Below, in pieces: positions 17,622 through 25,325 of a DNA stretch of 64,000 nucleotides. The DNA lies in assembly GCA_947502405.1 (NCBI GenBank), contig CANMZT010000006.1, positions 1 to 64,000 of the forward strand, read 5' to 3'. The notes under the pieces were generated by a model. The model did not search any database. It was not told where the DNA came from and worked only from the letters and a program-made list of their open reading frames with translations. A program made the translations under genes and the position numbers. The first letter of the stretch is position 1; each line of letters starts with the position of its first letter. The DNA comes from an uncultured Algibacter sp. GTDB lineage: Bacteria; Bacteroidota; Bacteroidia; Flavobacteriales; Flavobacteriaceae.

Positions 17622-18521
17622 TTATGATTTTAAATGTTCAGTTATTTGAGATTGTATCTTTTCTATCACTTGATTATTAAAGGGGTTTTCTTCGATTGTT
17701 TTTAAGAGTTTAGAGTAATTTTTTCGGTCTAATAGATAGCTGTGCTTATGATGTTTTTTTAAGCCCTTAACGACTTCCTTATCATTCATAGCAGCTATGA
17801 GTTTGATTTCCTTAGGCTGCAACGCAGCATAGGGAATCATTGGTTTTTTCTTAATCGCTTTATACACAGTAGCAAGATGTTCCGATAGTCTTTTAAAATT
17901 TTCTTTATTGACTAAATCCTGTACCTTGTAGATAGGTATAGGGTCTTTTTTACGGGCATAATAGTATTTTGCTTTGGCTTCTAATTCAAATCTGAAATAA
18001 GGTGCTTTTAACTCCTGTCTTTCATTGTTCTTTACCTCATAGGTCTTATCATAGCCCTTAATATTGTACTCTGTCGCTTTATAATGTGCGCCGTATATTT
18101 TAGTGCCGTTTCGCATTACTTGAGGGAATTTGCCTTTATAATCTGCCCAACTTTCAAAAATGGGTTGTGGGTCTTCTTGTATGACAATACCGCAGGCAAT
18201 GTGTTTGACTATAGCATCATAAATACTGAAAGGGAAATGGTTGTCTAATAACTGTATGGCGTGTTGCGCTTTTGCGAAAGCGAACTCTTCATAATTATTG
18301 CCTAAATAAAACTTGTGTAATGAGTTTTTAATAATCAGTTTATCATCCTTAAGCTGTAACCAAAGATTCTTTATTGCTGATTTATAGTACACTATGTAAC
18401 CGTGAGTGCTGTAATGAGGTGACCACTGCAATCCACACCATTCAAAAGGCTCTATAGATTTTTGCGCAACCTTATGAGGCAGTTGTTGTAACTGCTTTTC
18501 TATGTGGATGGTGTCGTACAA
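17622..18521 (-). CDS. Putative replication-initiator-like protein (phage gene II/X type)
   Basis: This 299-residue protein contains GYDKTYEVKNN followed by APYFRFELEAKAKYYY (about residues 155-190), a pattern like the Y(D/N)K..E ... lRfEl segment of replication initiators of filamentous phages and small rolling-circle replicons. A clear HUH motif is not obvious to me. The first 120 residues include HGYIVYYKSAIKNLWLQL and regular beta strands. It is packed between two HTH genes (4 nt after the 99-aa HTH gene). If correct, the excised element could replicate as a circle. The call is inference from local motif resemblance and context; an alternative is an element-specific regulatory protein. 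Confidence 0.4.
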   Translation of the reverse strand: MYDTIHIEKQLQQLPHKVAQKSIEPFEWCGLQWSPHYSTHGYIVYYKSAIKNLWLQLKDDKLIIKNSLHKFYLGNNYEEFAFAKAQHAIQLLDNHFPFSIYDAIVKHIACGIVIQEDPQPIFESWADYKGKFPQVMRNGTKIYGAHYKATEYNIKGYDKTYEVKNNERQELKAPYFRFELEAKAKYYYARKKDPIPIYKVQDLVNKENFKRLSEHLATVYKAIKKKPMIPYAALQPKEIKLIAAMNDKEVVKGLKKHHKHSYLLDRKNYSKLLKTIEENPFNNQVIEKIQSQITEHLKS

Positions 18522-18525
18522 CTCA

Positions 18526-18825
18526 CTAACTATTTCTTATGAGGTACTCTGTAGCTTGTGCGTCTATCTCATCTTTTGTTATTTGACGATTACGCTGTAG
18601 CCACTGGTCTAATTCAGTACGGTTGAAATACAACTTCTTGCCCTGTGGGCAAAAGTGTGGTATTTGCTTTTGACTGGTTAGTTTGTAAAGATGTGAGGCA
18701 CTTATATCTAAATAGGCAGCAGCCTCATTTAGATTTAATACGTCTTTTTTGAGCAAGTTTTGCTCTTGCAACATCGTCTCGATGTTTGCGAGTTTTTGAA
18801 GAATGATTTCTTGTTCCATTGTCAT
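18526..18825 (-). CDS. Helix-turn-helix (excisionase-type) DNA-binding protein
   Basis: This 99-residue protein has an N-terminal coiled coil (EIILQKLANIETMLQEQN) and a typical HTH_17/excisionase domain: LNLNEAAAYLDISASHLYKL, TSQKQIPHFCPQGKKLYFNR, TELDQWL. Such proteins act as recombination directionality factors or local regulators in Bacteroidota elements. The start could be M1 or M3. It ends 4 nt before the Rep-like gene, so the two are probably cotranslated. The upstream gap to the 444-aa gene is about 98 bp and probably holds its promoter. Confidence 0.85.
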   Translation of the reverse strand: MTMEQEIILQKLANIETMLQEQNLLKKDVLNLNEAAAYLDISASHLYKLTSQKQIPHFCPQGKKLYFNRTELDQWLQRNRQITKDEIDAQATEYLIRNS

Positions 18826-18923
18826 ATTATTTTAAATTTCTGGAAGCAAGAAACTGCCTTTATAAGGCTATTGGAATTGAAGTCTGACAAGGCATTGACA
18901 TTTGTCAATAATGTCATTGTTTT

Positions 18924-20258
18924 TTATTTCATATCTCTGAAAATGTTGTCAATAACTGTTTTTAATTTCGGATTATTATTCTTTGCAGAACTTAAATGCG
19001 TTTGCTTTAACAAGCTATTACCTTCGGATAAAAACAACATCGAATTTGCGATAGCAACCCATTTAAGATTAGTAAAGTATGGCTGTAACTTTGTAATAAT
19101 GTAATAAAACTGTTTATTATCACAATTTAGATGAACTTTGATATTTAAATTGCTAAAGTCTTTTGCTGTGAGTAGCTTATGAAAATTATCGACTGTTGTA
19201 AAATCTTCTTTCAGCATATCTATTCTTAACTGCAAAGATTTTATTACGGCTAAAAGTGCATTAGTATCCCCTTTAAAACCAAAATAGTTTTTTGGTGTCT
19301 TTTCGTTTTTAGGTTTTGGTGCTGGTGCTTGTTTTAATTTTGGTACAATTTCCTTAAAATAGTCCTTCTCATTTTCAAGCCACTTTTTAATGGTCTTTAT
19401 ATATTGTTTTTCACCTTTATTATATACTTCTGTTAAGGTACGCTGTCTAAATCGGTGGTTTTCGTTGAGTACATCAATATTTAATTTTTCGGCTTGTGAT
19501 ATTAAGCCTTGTTTTTGAAGTTCGGTTGTATCTATTAATGATAAAATATGTTGTGTGCGCCTATATAGCGAAGCCACTAACTCAGTTGGTGTTACTAATT
19601 TTGCAGACACCATACCCAAATAGCGATTCTTACGTGTTACTTCTTTTACAAAGGGTAATGATTGCGTAAGTCTTGGTTTTAAGGGTCTAAAAAAAGGTAA
19701 ATCAAATGGAAACGCTTTTAACCATTTTTGATATGTACTATATAGTAAATTAAGGTCTGTTTTCTCTTTTGCTGGTTTATACTTGTTTACTTCTGTTAAG
19801 TATTTTAATAATGCTTTACATTTATCTTTAGGAAACTTTCCGTCATTTCTTTGAAGGTTTAGTTCAACGAGTTCTAAATATATATGTGACCCTACAGCTG
19901 GCGTACCCATACTCCAGAAACATAGTTCAAAATATTCTGTAATAGCATCAAACCAATCTTCTTTATCAATGTTTTGCTCTATAGTATGCCACGTGTAATC
20001 AACAGCTTTTAAAACCCAAATTGGAATTTGACCGTAAACTTTTTCTTTATCGAATTTAAAACGCTTGTAAAAGTCAGCGTGGTTATCACAACAAAAAGGA
20101 AAACGTTCTAAATAATCTGTGAGTAATTTGTAATTGTGTTTATGTGGGGCACAACAGTTAGGATAATTTTCTGCAAATTCGTACCCTTCAGGCTTCTGAA
20201 TCTCAAATGGGTGTAAGATAAATTCTTTGGCATCAATTTCAATAAATGGTTTTTCCAT
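18924..20258 (-). CDS. Conserved-looking protein of unknown function next to the integrase
   Basis: This 444-residue soluble protein lies directly downstream of the integrase gene (4 nt apart), so it is probably co-expressed with it. The N-terminal part has several Cys and His (NYPNCCAPHKHN at about 33-44 and FPFCCDNHADF at about 53-63), which could bind a metal. The middle is helical (LVASLYRRTQHILSL), and a Lys/Pro-rich linker APAPKPKNEKTPK (about 310-325) separates a C-terminal domain of about 115 residues. I do not recognise the family. The position suggests a role in integration, excision or control of the element. Confidence 0.6.
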   Translation of the reverse strand: MEKPFIEIDAKEFILHPFEIQKPEGYEFAENYPNCCAPHKHNYKLLTDYLERFPFCCDNHADFYKRFKFDKEKVYGQIPIWVLKAVDYTWHTIEQNIDKEDWFDAITEYFELCFWSMGTPAVGSHIYLELVELNLQRNDGKFPKDKCKALLKYLTEVNKYKPAKEKTDLNLLYSTYQKWLKAFPFDLPFFRPLKPRLTQSLPFVKEVTRKNRYLGMVSAKLVTPTELVASLYRRTQHILSLIDTTELQKQGLISQAEKLNIDVLNENHRFRQRTLTEVYNKGEKQYIKTIKKWLENEKDYFKEIVPKLKQAPAPKPKNEKTPKNYFGFKGDTNALLAVIKSLQLRIDMLKEDFTTVDNFHKLLTAKDFSNLNIKVHLNCDNKQFYYIITKLQPYFTNLKWVAIANSMLFLSEGNSLLKQTHLSSAKNNNPKLKTVIDNIFRDMK

Positions 20259-20262
20259 AAGT

Positions 20263-21369
20263 CTATAAATCTATTTGAATACGGTTAGCGGCTTCTTTCT
20301 TCTTTTGGTCAATTACCTTTGCATATATCTGCGTTGTCTTTAGTTCTTTATGGCCTAATAGCTTTGAAACTGTATAAATATCTGTTCCTAAAGTCAACTG
20401 TAGGGTTGCATAAGTATGTCTGGCACAATGAAAAGTAATCGTCTTTGTAATACCTGCTTTCAGCATCCATTGTTGTAATTTGAGATTTGTCCAGGCACTG
20501 TAATGCAATCCTTTAAAAACTGTTTCTTCTGGTTGTCCTTCTTCACCTAATAATTCTCTTGCTTGCTCTGAGATATTAAGTGTTTCAGAACCTTTTGTTT
20601 TCTTCTGTCTAAATCTGATGTAATTGCCGTTCTCTTTAGAGTGTTGCATTTCTGACCATACTAATTTTTCAATATCACTCCATCGTAGACCGGTAAGACA
20701 ACTAAAAATGAATGCCTTTTTGAGTTCTGGAAGCTCACAATCTACCTTGACGATTGCTTGCAATTCGTCATAGGTTAGAAACTCTCTTTCTGGTTCACCT
20801 TGTTTAAACCCTTTTACCTGTTCTGCGGGATTAAGTCTTAAAATACCATCTTTTACGGCTTGTTTAAGCGCAGCATTAAACTTGCCAAAGTAAGAATACT
20901 TTGTATTTAGTGAAAGTTCTTTATTTGCTCTGCCTATGGCTTTTTTATCTAAGTACTCTTTAAATTCTTCTACAAATTTTTTATTGATTTGCTTAAAAGA
21001 AACACCCATCGGCTTGAATGCTTTCATATGTTTAATAAGACTTAGCCAATTACCATAATTACCTTTACTACTACTTCTTTTTTCTGCGAGAACTTCTAAA
21101 TAGCTAATGAAGCTGCCTTTCATTTTTTCTTTATCCTCAAAATCATACAAACCGCTCTGAATTGCAACGTGCTTTTTTGCACGAATGTTTTCAGCAAGTT
21201 CTAAGGTTGCCTTGTTTTCGTCTCTCTGTGCTTTTGTGAGTTTTCCTTGCTGGGGTTCTGGATATAAATACAGTTTTAAATACTCATAACTACGATTTCC
21301 ATTCTCATAATAATCGAGGTATAAGCTTATTTTATTTCCTTTCTTGCGTTTTCTTAAGGTAACTTTCAT
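20263..21369 (-). CDS. Tyrosine recombinase (integrase) of the mnmE-inserted element
   Basis: This 368-residue protein has an N-terminal arm-binding-like region (TLRKRKKGNKISLYLDY), a SAM-like core-binding domain (about 85-190) and a C-terminal catalytic domain. The catalytic set is visible: R229 (TGLRWSD), the H314-x2-R317 box (HCARHTYA), H340 (LLGHKELKTT) and the nucleophile Y349 (QIYAKV); K257 is the probable lysine. This organisation is that of Bacteroidota phage-type integrases. The gene ends the unit closest to the mnmE junction, 12 nt downstream of the excisionase-like gene. It most likely catalyses recombination between the 18-bp sites at 5275 and 21959. Confidence 0.95.
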   Translation of the reverse strand: MKVTLRKRKKGNKISLYLDYYENGNRSYEYLKLYLYPEPQQGKLTKAQRDENKATLELAENIRAKKHVAIQSGLYDFEDKEKMKGSFISYLEVLAEKRSSSKGNYGNWLSLIKHMKAFKPMGVSFKQINKKFVEEFKEYLDKKAIGRANKELSLNTKYSYFGKFNAALKQAVKDGILRLNPAEQVKGFKQGEPEREFLTYDELQAIVKVDCELPELKKAFIFSCLTGLRWSDIEKLVWSEMQHSKENGNYIRFRQKKTKGSETLNISEQARELLGEEGQPEETVFKGLHYSAWTNLKLQQWMLKAGITKTITFHCARHTYATLQLTLGTDIYTVSKLLGHKELKTTQIYAKVIDQKKKEAANRIQIDL

Positions 21370-21380
21370 CTGGTACGGCT

Positions 21381-21740
21381 TTAGTTAAATAAGGATTCTA
21401 TTTGGTATCGGGCAACAATATGTTTTCTTCCAAAGGGTACAGCTTTAAGCTGCCCGCGTTTAATCATTCTTTGTATGGTCCATCTGCTTACTCCAATTAA
21501 TTGAGCAGCTTCAGTAATACTTAAAAAGTCTTTTTGATTTACTGCTATAGCAGTTGTAGGAATAGCAACTTCTGGTTGCATTTCTTCTTTGAGAGTAGTT
21601 TGTACTTTTTCAGTACGCTTGCGTGCCTTATAAGCATACTTAGCGCATTTATCACCGCAGTACTTAGTTACTGTAGTTCGGGCAACAAAGGCGTTACCGC
21701 AATGCTGGCATTTTTTAGGAATATATAAGTTGCTGCTCAT
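21381..21740 (-). CDS. Zinc-finger plus HTH excisionase-like protein
   Basis: I start this gene at the ATG at 21740 (MSSNLYIPKKCQHCG), giving 119 residues. The longer frame to 21851 would translate the 20-bp repeats upstream and is unlikely. Residues 11-30 form a C-x2-C...C-x3-C zinc finger (CQHCGNAFVARTTVTKYCGD in outline), followed by a basic KARKR stretch. Residues about 75-119 are an excisionase-type HTH (ITEAAQLIGVSRWTIQRMIK, GQLKAVPFGRKHIVARYQI). It sits directly upstream of the integrase gene, so it is the best candidate for the recombination directionality factor and regulator of integrase. Confidence 0.85.
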   Translation of the reverse strand: MSSNLYIPKKCQHCGNAFVARTTVTKYCGDKCAKYAYKARKRTEKVQTTLKEEMQPEVAIPTTAIAVNQKDFLSITEAAQLIGVSRWTIQRMIKRGQLKAVPFGRKHIVARYQIESLFN

Positions 21741-21742
21741 AA

Positions 21743-21789
21743 ATGGTGCGTTATGTAGCGAAATGGTGCAACGTGGGGCAATATGGTGC
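21743..21789 (+). repeat. Three ATGGTGC direct repeats with exact 20-bp period (iteron-like)
   Basis: The heptamer atggtgc starts at 21743, 21763 and 21783, exactly two DNA turns apart. The array lies just upstream of the excisionase-like gene (start 21740) and inside the att region. Equal helical phasing points to cooperative binding by one protein, such as the excisionase-like HTH protein or an initiator. Confidence 0.6.
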
Positions 21790-21803
21790 ATCATTTCTCC
21801 TTT

Positions 21804-21894
21804 GTTTGTTGCCATTGGATTTGGGCAACAAATCGCAATAGTGGGCAACAAATAGGAAACAAACTTATCCTAAAAACAACAAAAAGGCAACAAA
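21804..21894. repeat. Cluster of GGCAACAAA motifs (candidate integrase arm sites)
   Basis: The motif ggcaacaaa occurs at 21824-21832, 21844-21852 and 21886-21894, and as an inverted copy (tttgttgcc) at about 21804-21812. The copy at 21843-21863 extends into the 21-bp block shared with 5330-5350 at the far end. Asymmetric numbers of arm sites at the two ends are usual for phage-type attP. No gene lies between 21741 and 21958. Confidence 0.5.
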
Positions 21895-21958
21895 AAAGAG
21901 ATAGAGTTATTAATTAATATCAACAATAACAAGCAGTTACGAAACAAAAGAAAGTAGA

Positions 21959-21976
21959 TTACTTCCCAATACAAAA
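21959..21976. other. mnmE-proximal attachment site
   Basis: The plus strand reads ttacttcccaatacaaaa, which is the last five codons of mnmE on the minus strand with one extra base triplet (TTTTGTATTGGGAAGTAA). It pairs with 5275-5292 as a direct repeat. Element sequence begins just past the stop codon. Confidence 0.85.
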
Positions 21977-23350
21977 ATTAGCAAAAATATTACCCAACAA
22001 ATCATCATTAGTAATTTCTCCTGTAATTTCTCCAAAATAATATAAAGCCTGACGAATGTCTATAGCTAATAAATCTCCTGACAAACCTGTTTCTAGACCA
22101 TGCTTTACTTTATCAATTTCCTCAAAAGCTTTTAGAAGTGCATCATAATGACGTGTGTTAGTTACAATAGTCTCATTATTTCTAAGCGCACCAGTATTAA
22201 TAAGATTTAAAAGTGAATTGGTGAGTTGTTCAACACCAAAACCGGTTTTAGCAGAAAGTAAAAGGACATCTGCAATCGTTTTATTGATGCTCGCTAATTG
22301 CGAGTCTGTTAAAGTATCAATTTTATTAGCAATAACTAATAAAGGTTTTTGTGGATATTTATTTCTTATTTTTTCAATCTCTACACGCACCGCTTCAAGA
22401 TTATCTACATTTTTATGTGCATCAAATAAATAGATGGTAACCTGAGATTGTTCAATCTTTTCAAATGTCTTTTTTATACCAATACTTTCAACAACATCTT
22501 TTGTTTCTCTAATCCCTGCGGTATCTATAAATCTAAAACCTATACCACCAATAGAAATTTCATCTTCAATAGTATCTCGGGTAGTACCAGCAATTTCAGA
22601 TACTATAGCTCTATCTTCATTTAATAGCGCATTAAGTAAAGTGGATTTACCAACGTTAGGCTCACCAACTATAGCTACTGGAATTCCATTTTTAATCACA
22701 TTACCAACTGCAAAAGAATCTATTAAACGTTTTAAAACAAATGTAATTCTAGCTATCAAATCTTGAAACTGGGTGCGATCTGCAAATTCTACATCTTCCT
22801 CTGCAAAATCTAATTCTAACTCAATTAAAGAAGCAAAATTTAAAAGCTCTTCTCTTAGTTTGGCTATTTCAGAAGAAAAACCACCACGCATTTGTTGCAT
22901 AGCTATTTGATGAGACGCTTCATTATCGCTAGATATTAAATCAGCAACAGCCTCAGCTTGAGATAAATCTAATTTTCCATTTAAAAATGCACGAAGTGTA
23001 AACTCCCCTGCTGTTGCCATTCTACAGCCTTTTCTTAGAAATAACTGAATAATTTCTTGTTGAATGTAATTTGAACCGTGGCAAGATACCTCAACAACAT
23101 CTTCCCCTGTGTAAGAGTTAGGGTTTTTAAAAACAGACACTAAAACTTCATCTATTGTTTTTTCGGCATCAATAATATGGCCTAAGTGAATGGTATGCGT
23201 TTTCTGGTTTACAAGTGATTTCTTTGAAATAACCGATTGAAAACATGCATCAGCAATCTTAATAGCATCGTTCCCAGAAAGTCTAATTACAGCAATAGCA
23301 CCAGCTCCTGAAGGCGTTGCTAAAGCTACAATTGTGTCTTGATTTATCAT
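21959..23350 (-). CDS. mnmE: tRNA uridine-5-carboxymethylaminomethyl modification GTPase MnmE
   Basis: With MnmG, this 463-residue enzyme makes the 5-carboxymethylaminomethyl group on wobble uridine of certain tRNAs, using a formyl-folate and GTP. The N-terminal folate-binding domain (TIVALATPSGAGAIAVIRLSG) is followed by a helical domain and an inserted G domain with G1 GEPNVGKS (229-236), G2/G3 TTRDT ... DTAG and NKID. The C terminus is the conserved FCIGK with the essential Cys at 460. Although the element is inserted at its last codons, the reading frame and C terminus are complete because the element's att copy recreates them. The promoter abuts the start codon. Confidence 0.98.
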   Translation of the reverse strand: MINQDTIVALATPSGAGAIAVIRLSGNDAIKIADACFQSVISKKSLVNQKTHTIHLGHIIDAEKTIDEVLVSVFKNPNSYTGEDVVEVSCHGSNYIQQEIIQLFLRKGCRMATAGEFTLRAFLNGKLDLSQAEAVADLISSDNEASHQIAMQQMRGGFSSEIAKLREELLNFASLIELELDFAEEDVEFADRTQFQDLIARITFVLKRLIDSFAVGNVIKNGIPVAIVGEPNVGKSTLLNALLNEDRAIVSEIAGTTRDTIEDEISIGGIGFRFIDTAGIRETKDVVESIGIKKTFEKIEQSQVTIYLFDAHKNVDNLEAVRVEIEKIRNKYPQKPLLVIANKIDTLTDSQLASINKTIADVLLLSAKTGFGVEQLTNSLLNLINTGALRNNETIVTNTRHYDALLKAFEEIDKVKHGLETGLSGDLLAIDIRQALYYFGEITGEITNDDLLGNIFANFCIGK

Positions 23351-23354
23351 GCGG

Positions 23355-23362
23355 CAAAAATA
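23355..23362 (-). promoter_or_regulatory. mnmE -7 box; probable leaderless or near-leaderless start
   Basis: On the minus strand TATTTTTG ends 4 nt before the mnmE ATG and matches TAnnTTTG. The same TTTGCCGCATGATAAA join is found at the CvfB-like gene (25016-25028). At 19 bp spacing the upstream trinucleotide is ATG instead of TTG. Confidence 0.5.
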
Positions 23363-23769
23363 CTAAATTTGAAATGCTATACATTAAAACTTTAAAATCA
23401 ATACATGAAATTAATTTTCAAATATGACAGCCTTAACCTGAGAAATCAATAAAAAAATTCAATTTAACATATACCCAACTTCATATTCTTTAATAAAACA
23501 TGCATAAAAATGATGATTATATAACGTATCGCAGTAAAATAGAATTATTTTTTATTTTTTTTTATTCCTTTCAAACAAATACATAATAATCTGATTTACA
23601 AAATTTTAACTAAAATATTCTATGCAAGCATAGTATATTTGCAAGCGCTAATTTTAAATTATCACAAAAATATGTGACCAATTGCTTATACCTGTGTCAT
23701 ATTTTCTGATAACCAAAGCGTACTAATTTTTATCCCCCTAAAGCAAACGAGGTAAAGATTTGCAATAAA
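23363..23769. other. Divergent intergenic region upstream of mnmE and the 142-aa gene
   Basis: This AT-rich stretch of about 400 bp holds the mnmE promoter at its left end. A TAnnTTTG-type box (tatatttg, 23634-23641) for the plus-strand gene at 23770 and an imperfect inverted repeat (aatatgtgac near 23669 with gtgtcatatt near 23694) are visible. No open frame or RNA gene is evident. Confidence 0.5.
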
Positions 23770-24198
23770 ATGAAAATTATAGAATCTGATTTTTCAAATC
23801 AAATTTTAAAGTTCGTACAGAACCGGTTAGGTAATATCTTCTTCTTCAATCACATTGCGGTTGTTGAACTTAACGAAGGTGTTCATTTTGATATTGAAAA
23901 TGCCCCAATTATCATTAACGAATTAGAATCTTATTTTGGAGAACGCCAGCCCTATGGCGTTGTAGCTAATCGTATTAATTCCTATTCGGTAGATTTAATA
24001 AACACCCCTTTATACAGAGAAAAAGCAAAAAATTTATATGCTTACGGAGTAGTTGGTCACGATCTTGCAAGTAAAATGAATGCAGAGATAGAAAACGATT
24101 TCTGTGTTTCAGAAAAAGTAGATTATGATACTATCTATGATGCTATAAATAACGTGTACAACAAGTTGAAAAACAGTGGCTTATTTAGCCTCAACTAA
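23770..24198 (+). CDS. Conserved hypothetical cytosolic protein
   Basis: This 142-residue protein has no signal peptide or membrane segment. It alternates strands and helices (IAVVELNEGVHFDIENAPII, YGVVANRINSYSVDLINTPLY, AKNLYAYGVVGHD), similar in plan to small STAS-like alpha/beta proteins of flavobacteria, but I cannot assign a family with confidence. It is transcribed divergently from mnmE. Its last 18 bp overlap tail-to-tail with the CvfB-like gene on the other strand, so antisense transcription there is likely. Confidence 0.6.
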   Translation: MKIIESDFSNQILKFVQNRLGNIFFFNHIAVVELNEGVHFDIENAPIIINELESYFGERQPYGVVANRINSYSVDLINTPLYREKAKNLYAYGVVGHDLASKMNAEIENDFCVSEKVDYDTIYDAINNVYNKLKNSGLFSLN

Positions 24199-25020
24199 AT
24201 AAATACCATCCGGTTTTATTTCAATTAGCCGCTTTTTGTAAAGTGTACCTATTGCTCGTTTAAAATTCTTTTTACTCATTTGTAACTGCTCTTTAATCAA
24301 ATCTGGGCTAGACTTATCTGTAAGATTTAAAAAACCGCTATTATCATCTAACTCTTGCATAATTCGGTCAGCATTAGGCTCTATATTTCTATATCCAATC
24401 TGCCCAAGAGCTATATCCAATTTATTGCCAGGGCGAATCTTTTTTACAATACCCTTCAAGGTATCCCCCACACTTAAATCTCTAAAAATATTGTCTTTGT
24501 AAATAAGCCCCATATGTTTTTTATTTACAATAACATTCATGCCAATATCAGAAGGATGAGAAACTATCAAATCAACCTCTTCAAAAGCCTCAACAGTAAG
24601 CTCTCTATTATCTAAAAACCTATTAGTTTTACTAGACGCCACTAATCTATCCGTTTTTTCATCCAAATAGCAATGCACCAAGTACCAACCACCAGGTTTC
24701 ATTTTAAACGCCTGCTCTTTAAACGGACAAAACAATTCCTTTACTAAACCCCAATCTAAAAATGCCCCATAATCCGTTACTTGGTTACAACGCAACAATG
24801 CAAACTCGCCTCGTTTAATATAAGGCATATCCGTAGTTGCAACAGGCCGTTCCTCATTATCTAGATACACAAAAACCTCTAGCTTTTCCCAAATCTTAAA
24901 AGACTCTGGCACATAACGGTTAGGCAATAAAACCTCATTATCTTCATCATCAATTAAATACACACCATGGTCGGTTTCTCTTAGTATTTCCAGCGTGTTT
25001 ATTTCCCCTAGTTTTATCAT
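24181..25020 (-). CDS. S1-domain RNA-binding protein, CvfB/YitL family
   Basis: I start this gene at the ATG at 25020 (MIKLGEINTLEILRETDHG), 279 residues. The promoter -7 box ends 4 nt before it, and the longer frame has no support. The N-terminal domain resembles S1 domain 1 of CvfB (GVYLIDDEDNEVLLPNRYVP), followed by further S1-type barrels (YGAFLDWGLVKELFCPFKEQ; VGDTLKGIVKKIRPGNKLDI) and a C-terminal winged helix (KEQLQMSKKNFKRAIGTLYK, RLIEIKPDGIYL). In Firmicutes this family affects virulence and RNA metabolism; in Bacteroidota the role is not established. It is likely a leaderless or near-leaderless mRNA. Confidence 0.85.
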   Translation of the reverse strand: MIKLGEINTLEILRETDHGVYLIDDEDNEVLLPNRYVPESFKIWEKLEVFVYLDNEERPVATTDMPYIKRGEFALLRCNQVTDYGAFLDWGLVKELFCPFKEQAFKMKPGGWYLVHCYLDEKTDRLVASSKTNRFLDNRELTVEAFEEVDLIVSHPSDIGMNVIVNKKHMGLIYKDNIFRDLSVGDTLKGIVKKIRPGNKLDIALGQIGYRNIEPNADRIMQELDDNSGFLNLTDKSSPDLIKEQLQMSKKNFKRAIGTLYKKRLIEIKPDGIYLVEAK

Positions 25021-25024
25021 GCGG

Positions 25025-25054
25025 CAAAGGTAACATTTTATTGTTATGGCGCAA
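25025..25054 (-). promoter_or_regulatory. Consensus Bacteroidota promoter of the CvfB-like gene
   Basis: On the minus strand TTG (25054-25052) is followed by 19 bp and TACCTTTG (25032-25025), an exact TTG-N19-TAnnTTTG promoter. The -7 box ends 4 nt before the ATG at 25020. The TTG lies inside the end of the GC-rich repeat element at 25048-25139. Confidence 0.8.
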
Positions 25055-25139
25055 CCCAAGGGTCGGGCTATCCGTTACAAGTCCTCGTCACGCCTTAGGG
25101 CGTAACTGTGGGCTTTCCTCTACTATCCCTTGCGCACCT
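25048..25139 (-). repeat. GC-rich intergenic element, copy A
   Basis: Read on the minus strand, this 92-nt block starts AGGTGCG..AGGGAT.GTA and ends AGCCCGACCC...GGGT.GCGCC, as does copy B at 63503-63595 on the plus strand. Its centre has a hairpin (acgcc-cta-aggcgt). It stands out as GC-rich in an AT-rich gap. The remainder of the gap to 25325 is AT-rich and holds nothing else I can identify. Confidence 0.6.
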
Positions 25140-25325
25140 ATTTGCTAAAGTCAATTTTAAATTCAAAATTTTAACAAAATCAGCCTAAAACTCGCCTAAA
25201 CAAATTATATTAAGCATAAAAATACACATCTCACTTACAGCTACTTAGGCTATTTTTAAAATATTTATAACAGATATTTCAGGAGTTTTAAAAATTGAAT
25301 TGTTATATAATAAAAACCAATAATC

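Larger units (their letters stand above)
5275..21976. mobile_element. 16.7-kb integrative element inserted in the 3' end of mnmE, carrying a type I R-M operon
   Basis: The bounds are two direct copies of an 18-bp sequence, at 5275-5292 and at 21959-21976 (the 3' end of mnmE). They match at 16 of 18 positions, and both encode Cys-Ile-Gly-Lys-stop on the minus strand. The two mismatches are synonymous third positions (GGC/GGG, AAA/AAG). Inside, next to mnmE, are a tyrosine recombinase, an excisionase-like HTH protein, further HTH proteins and a Rep-like protein; the rest is restriction-modification and unknown cargo. Established knowledge: the 3' end of mnmE (trmE/thdF) is the attachment site of SGI1-type genomic islands. 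No relaxase, coupling protein or T4SS gene is present, so the element is at most mobilisable or a phage-satellite-like island. Bounds are inferred, not shown experimentally. Confidence 0.85.

Noticed and set aside
21741-21851. N-terminal extension of the excisionase-like gene to 21851
   Set aside because: The extra 37 codons translate the 20-bp ATGGTGC repeats and arm motifs. A start at 21740 gives a normal zinc-finger N terminus.
5275-21976. The element as a conjugative element (ICE)
   Set aside because: No relaxase, coupling protein, VirB4 or Tra genes are found between the att copies, so self-transfer is not supported.
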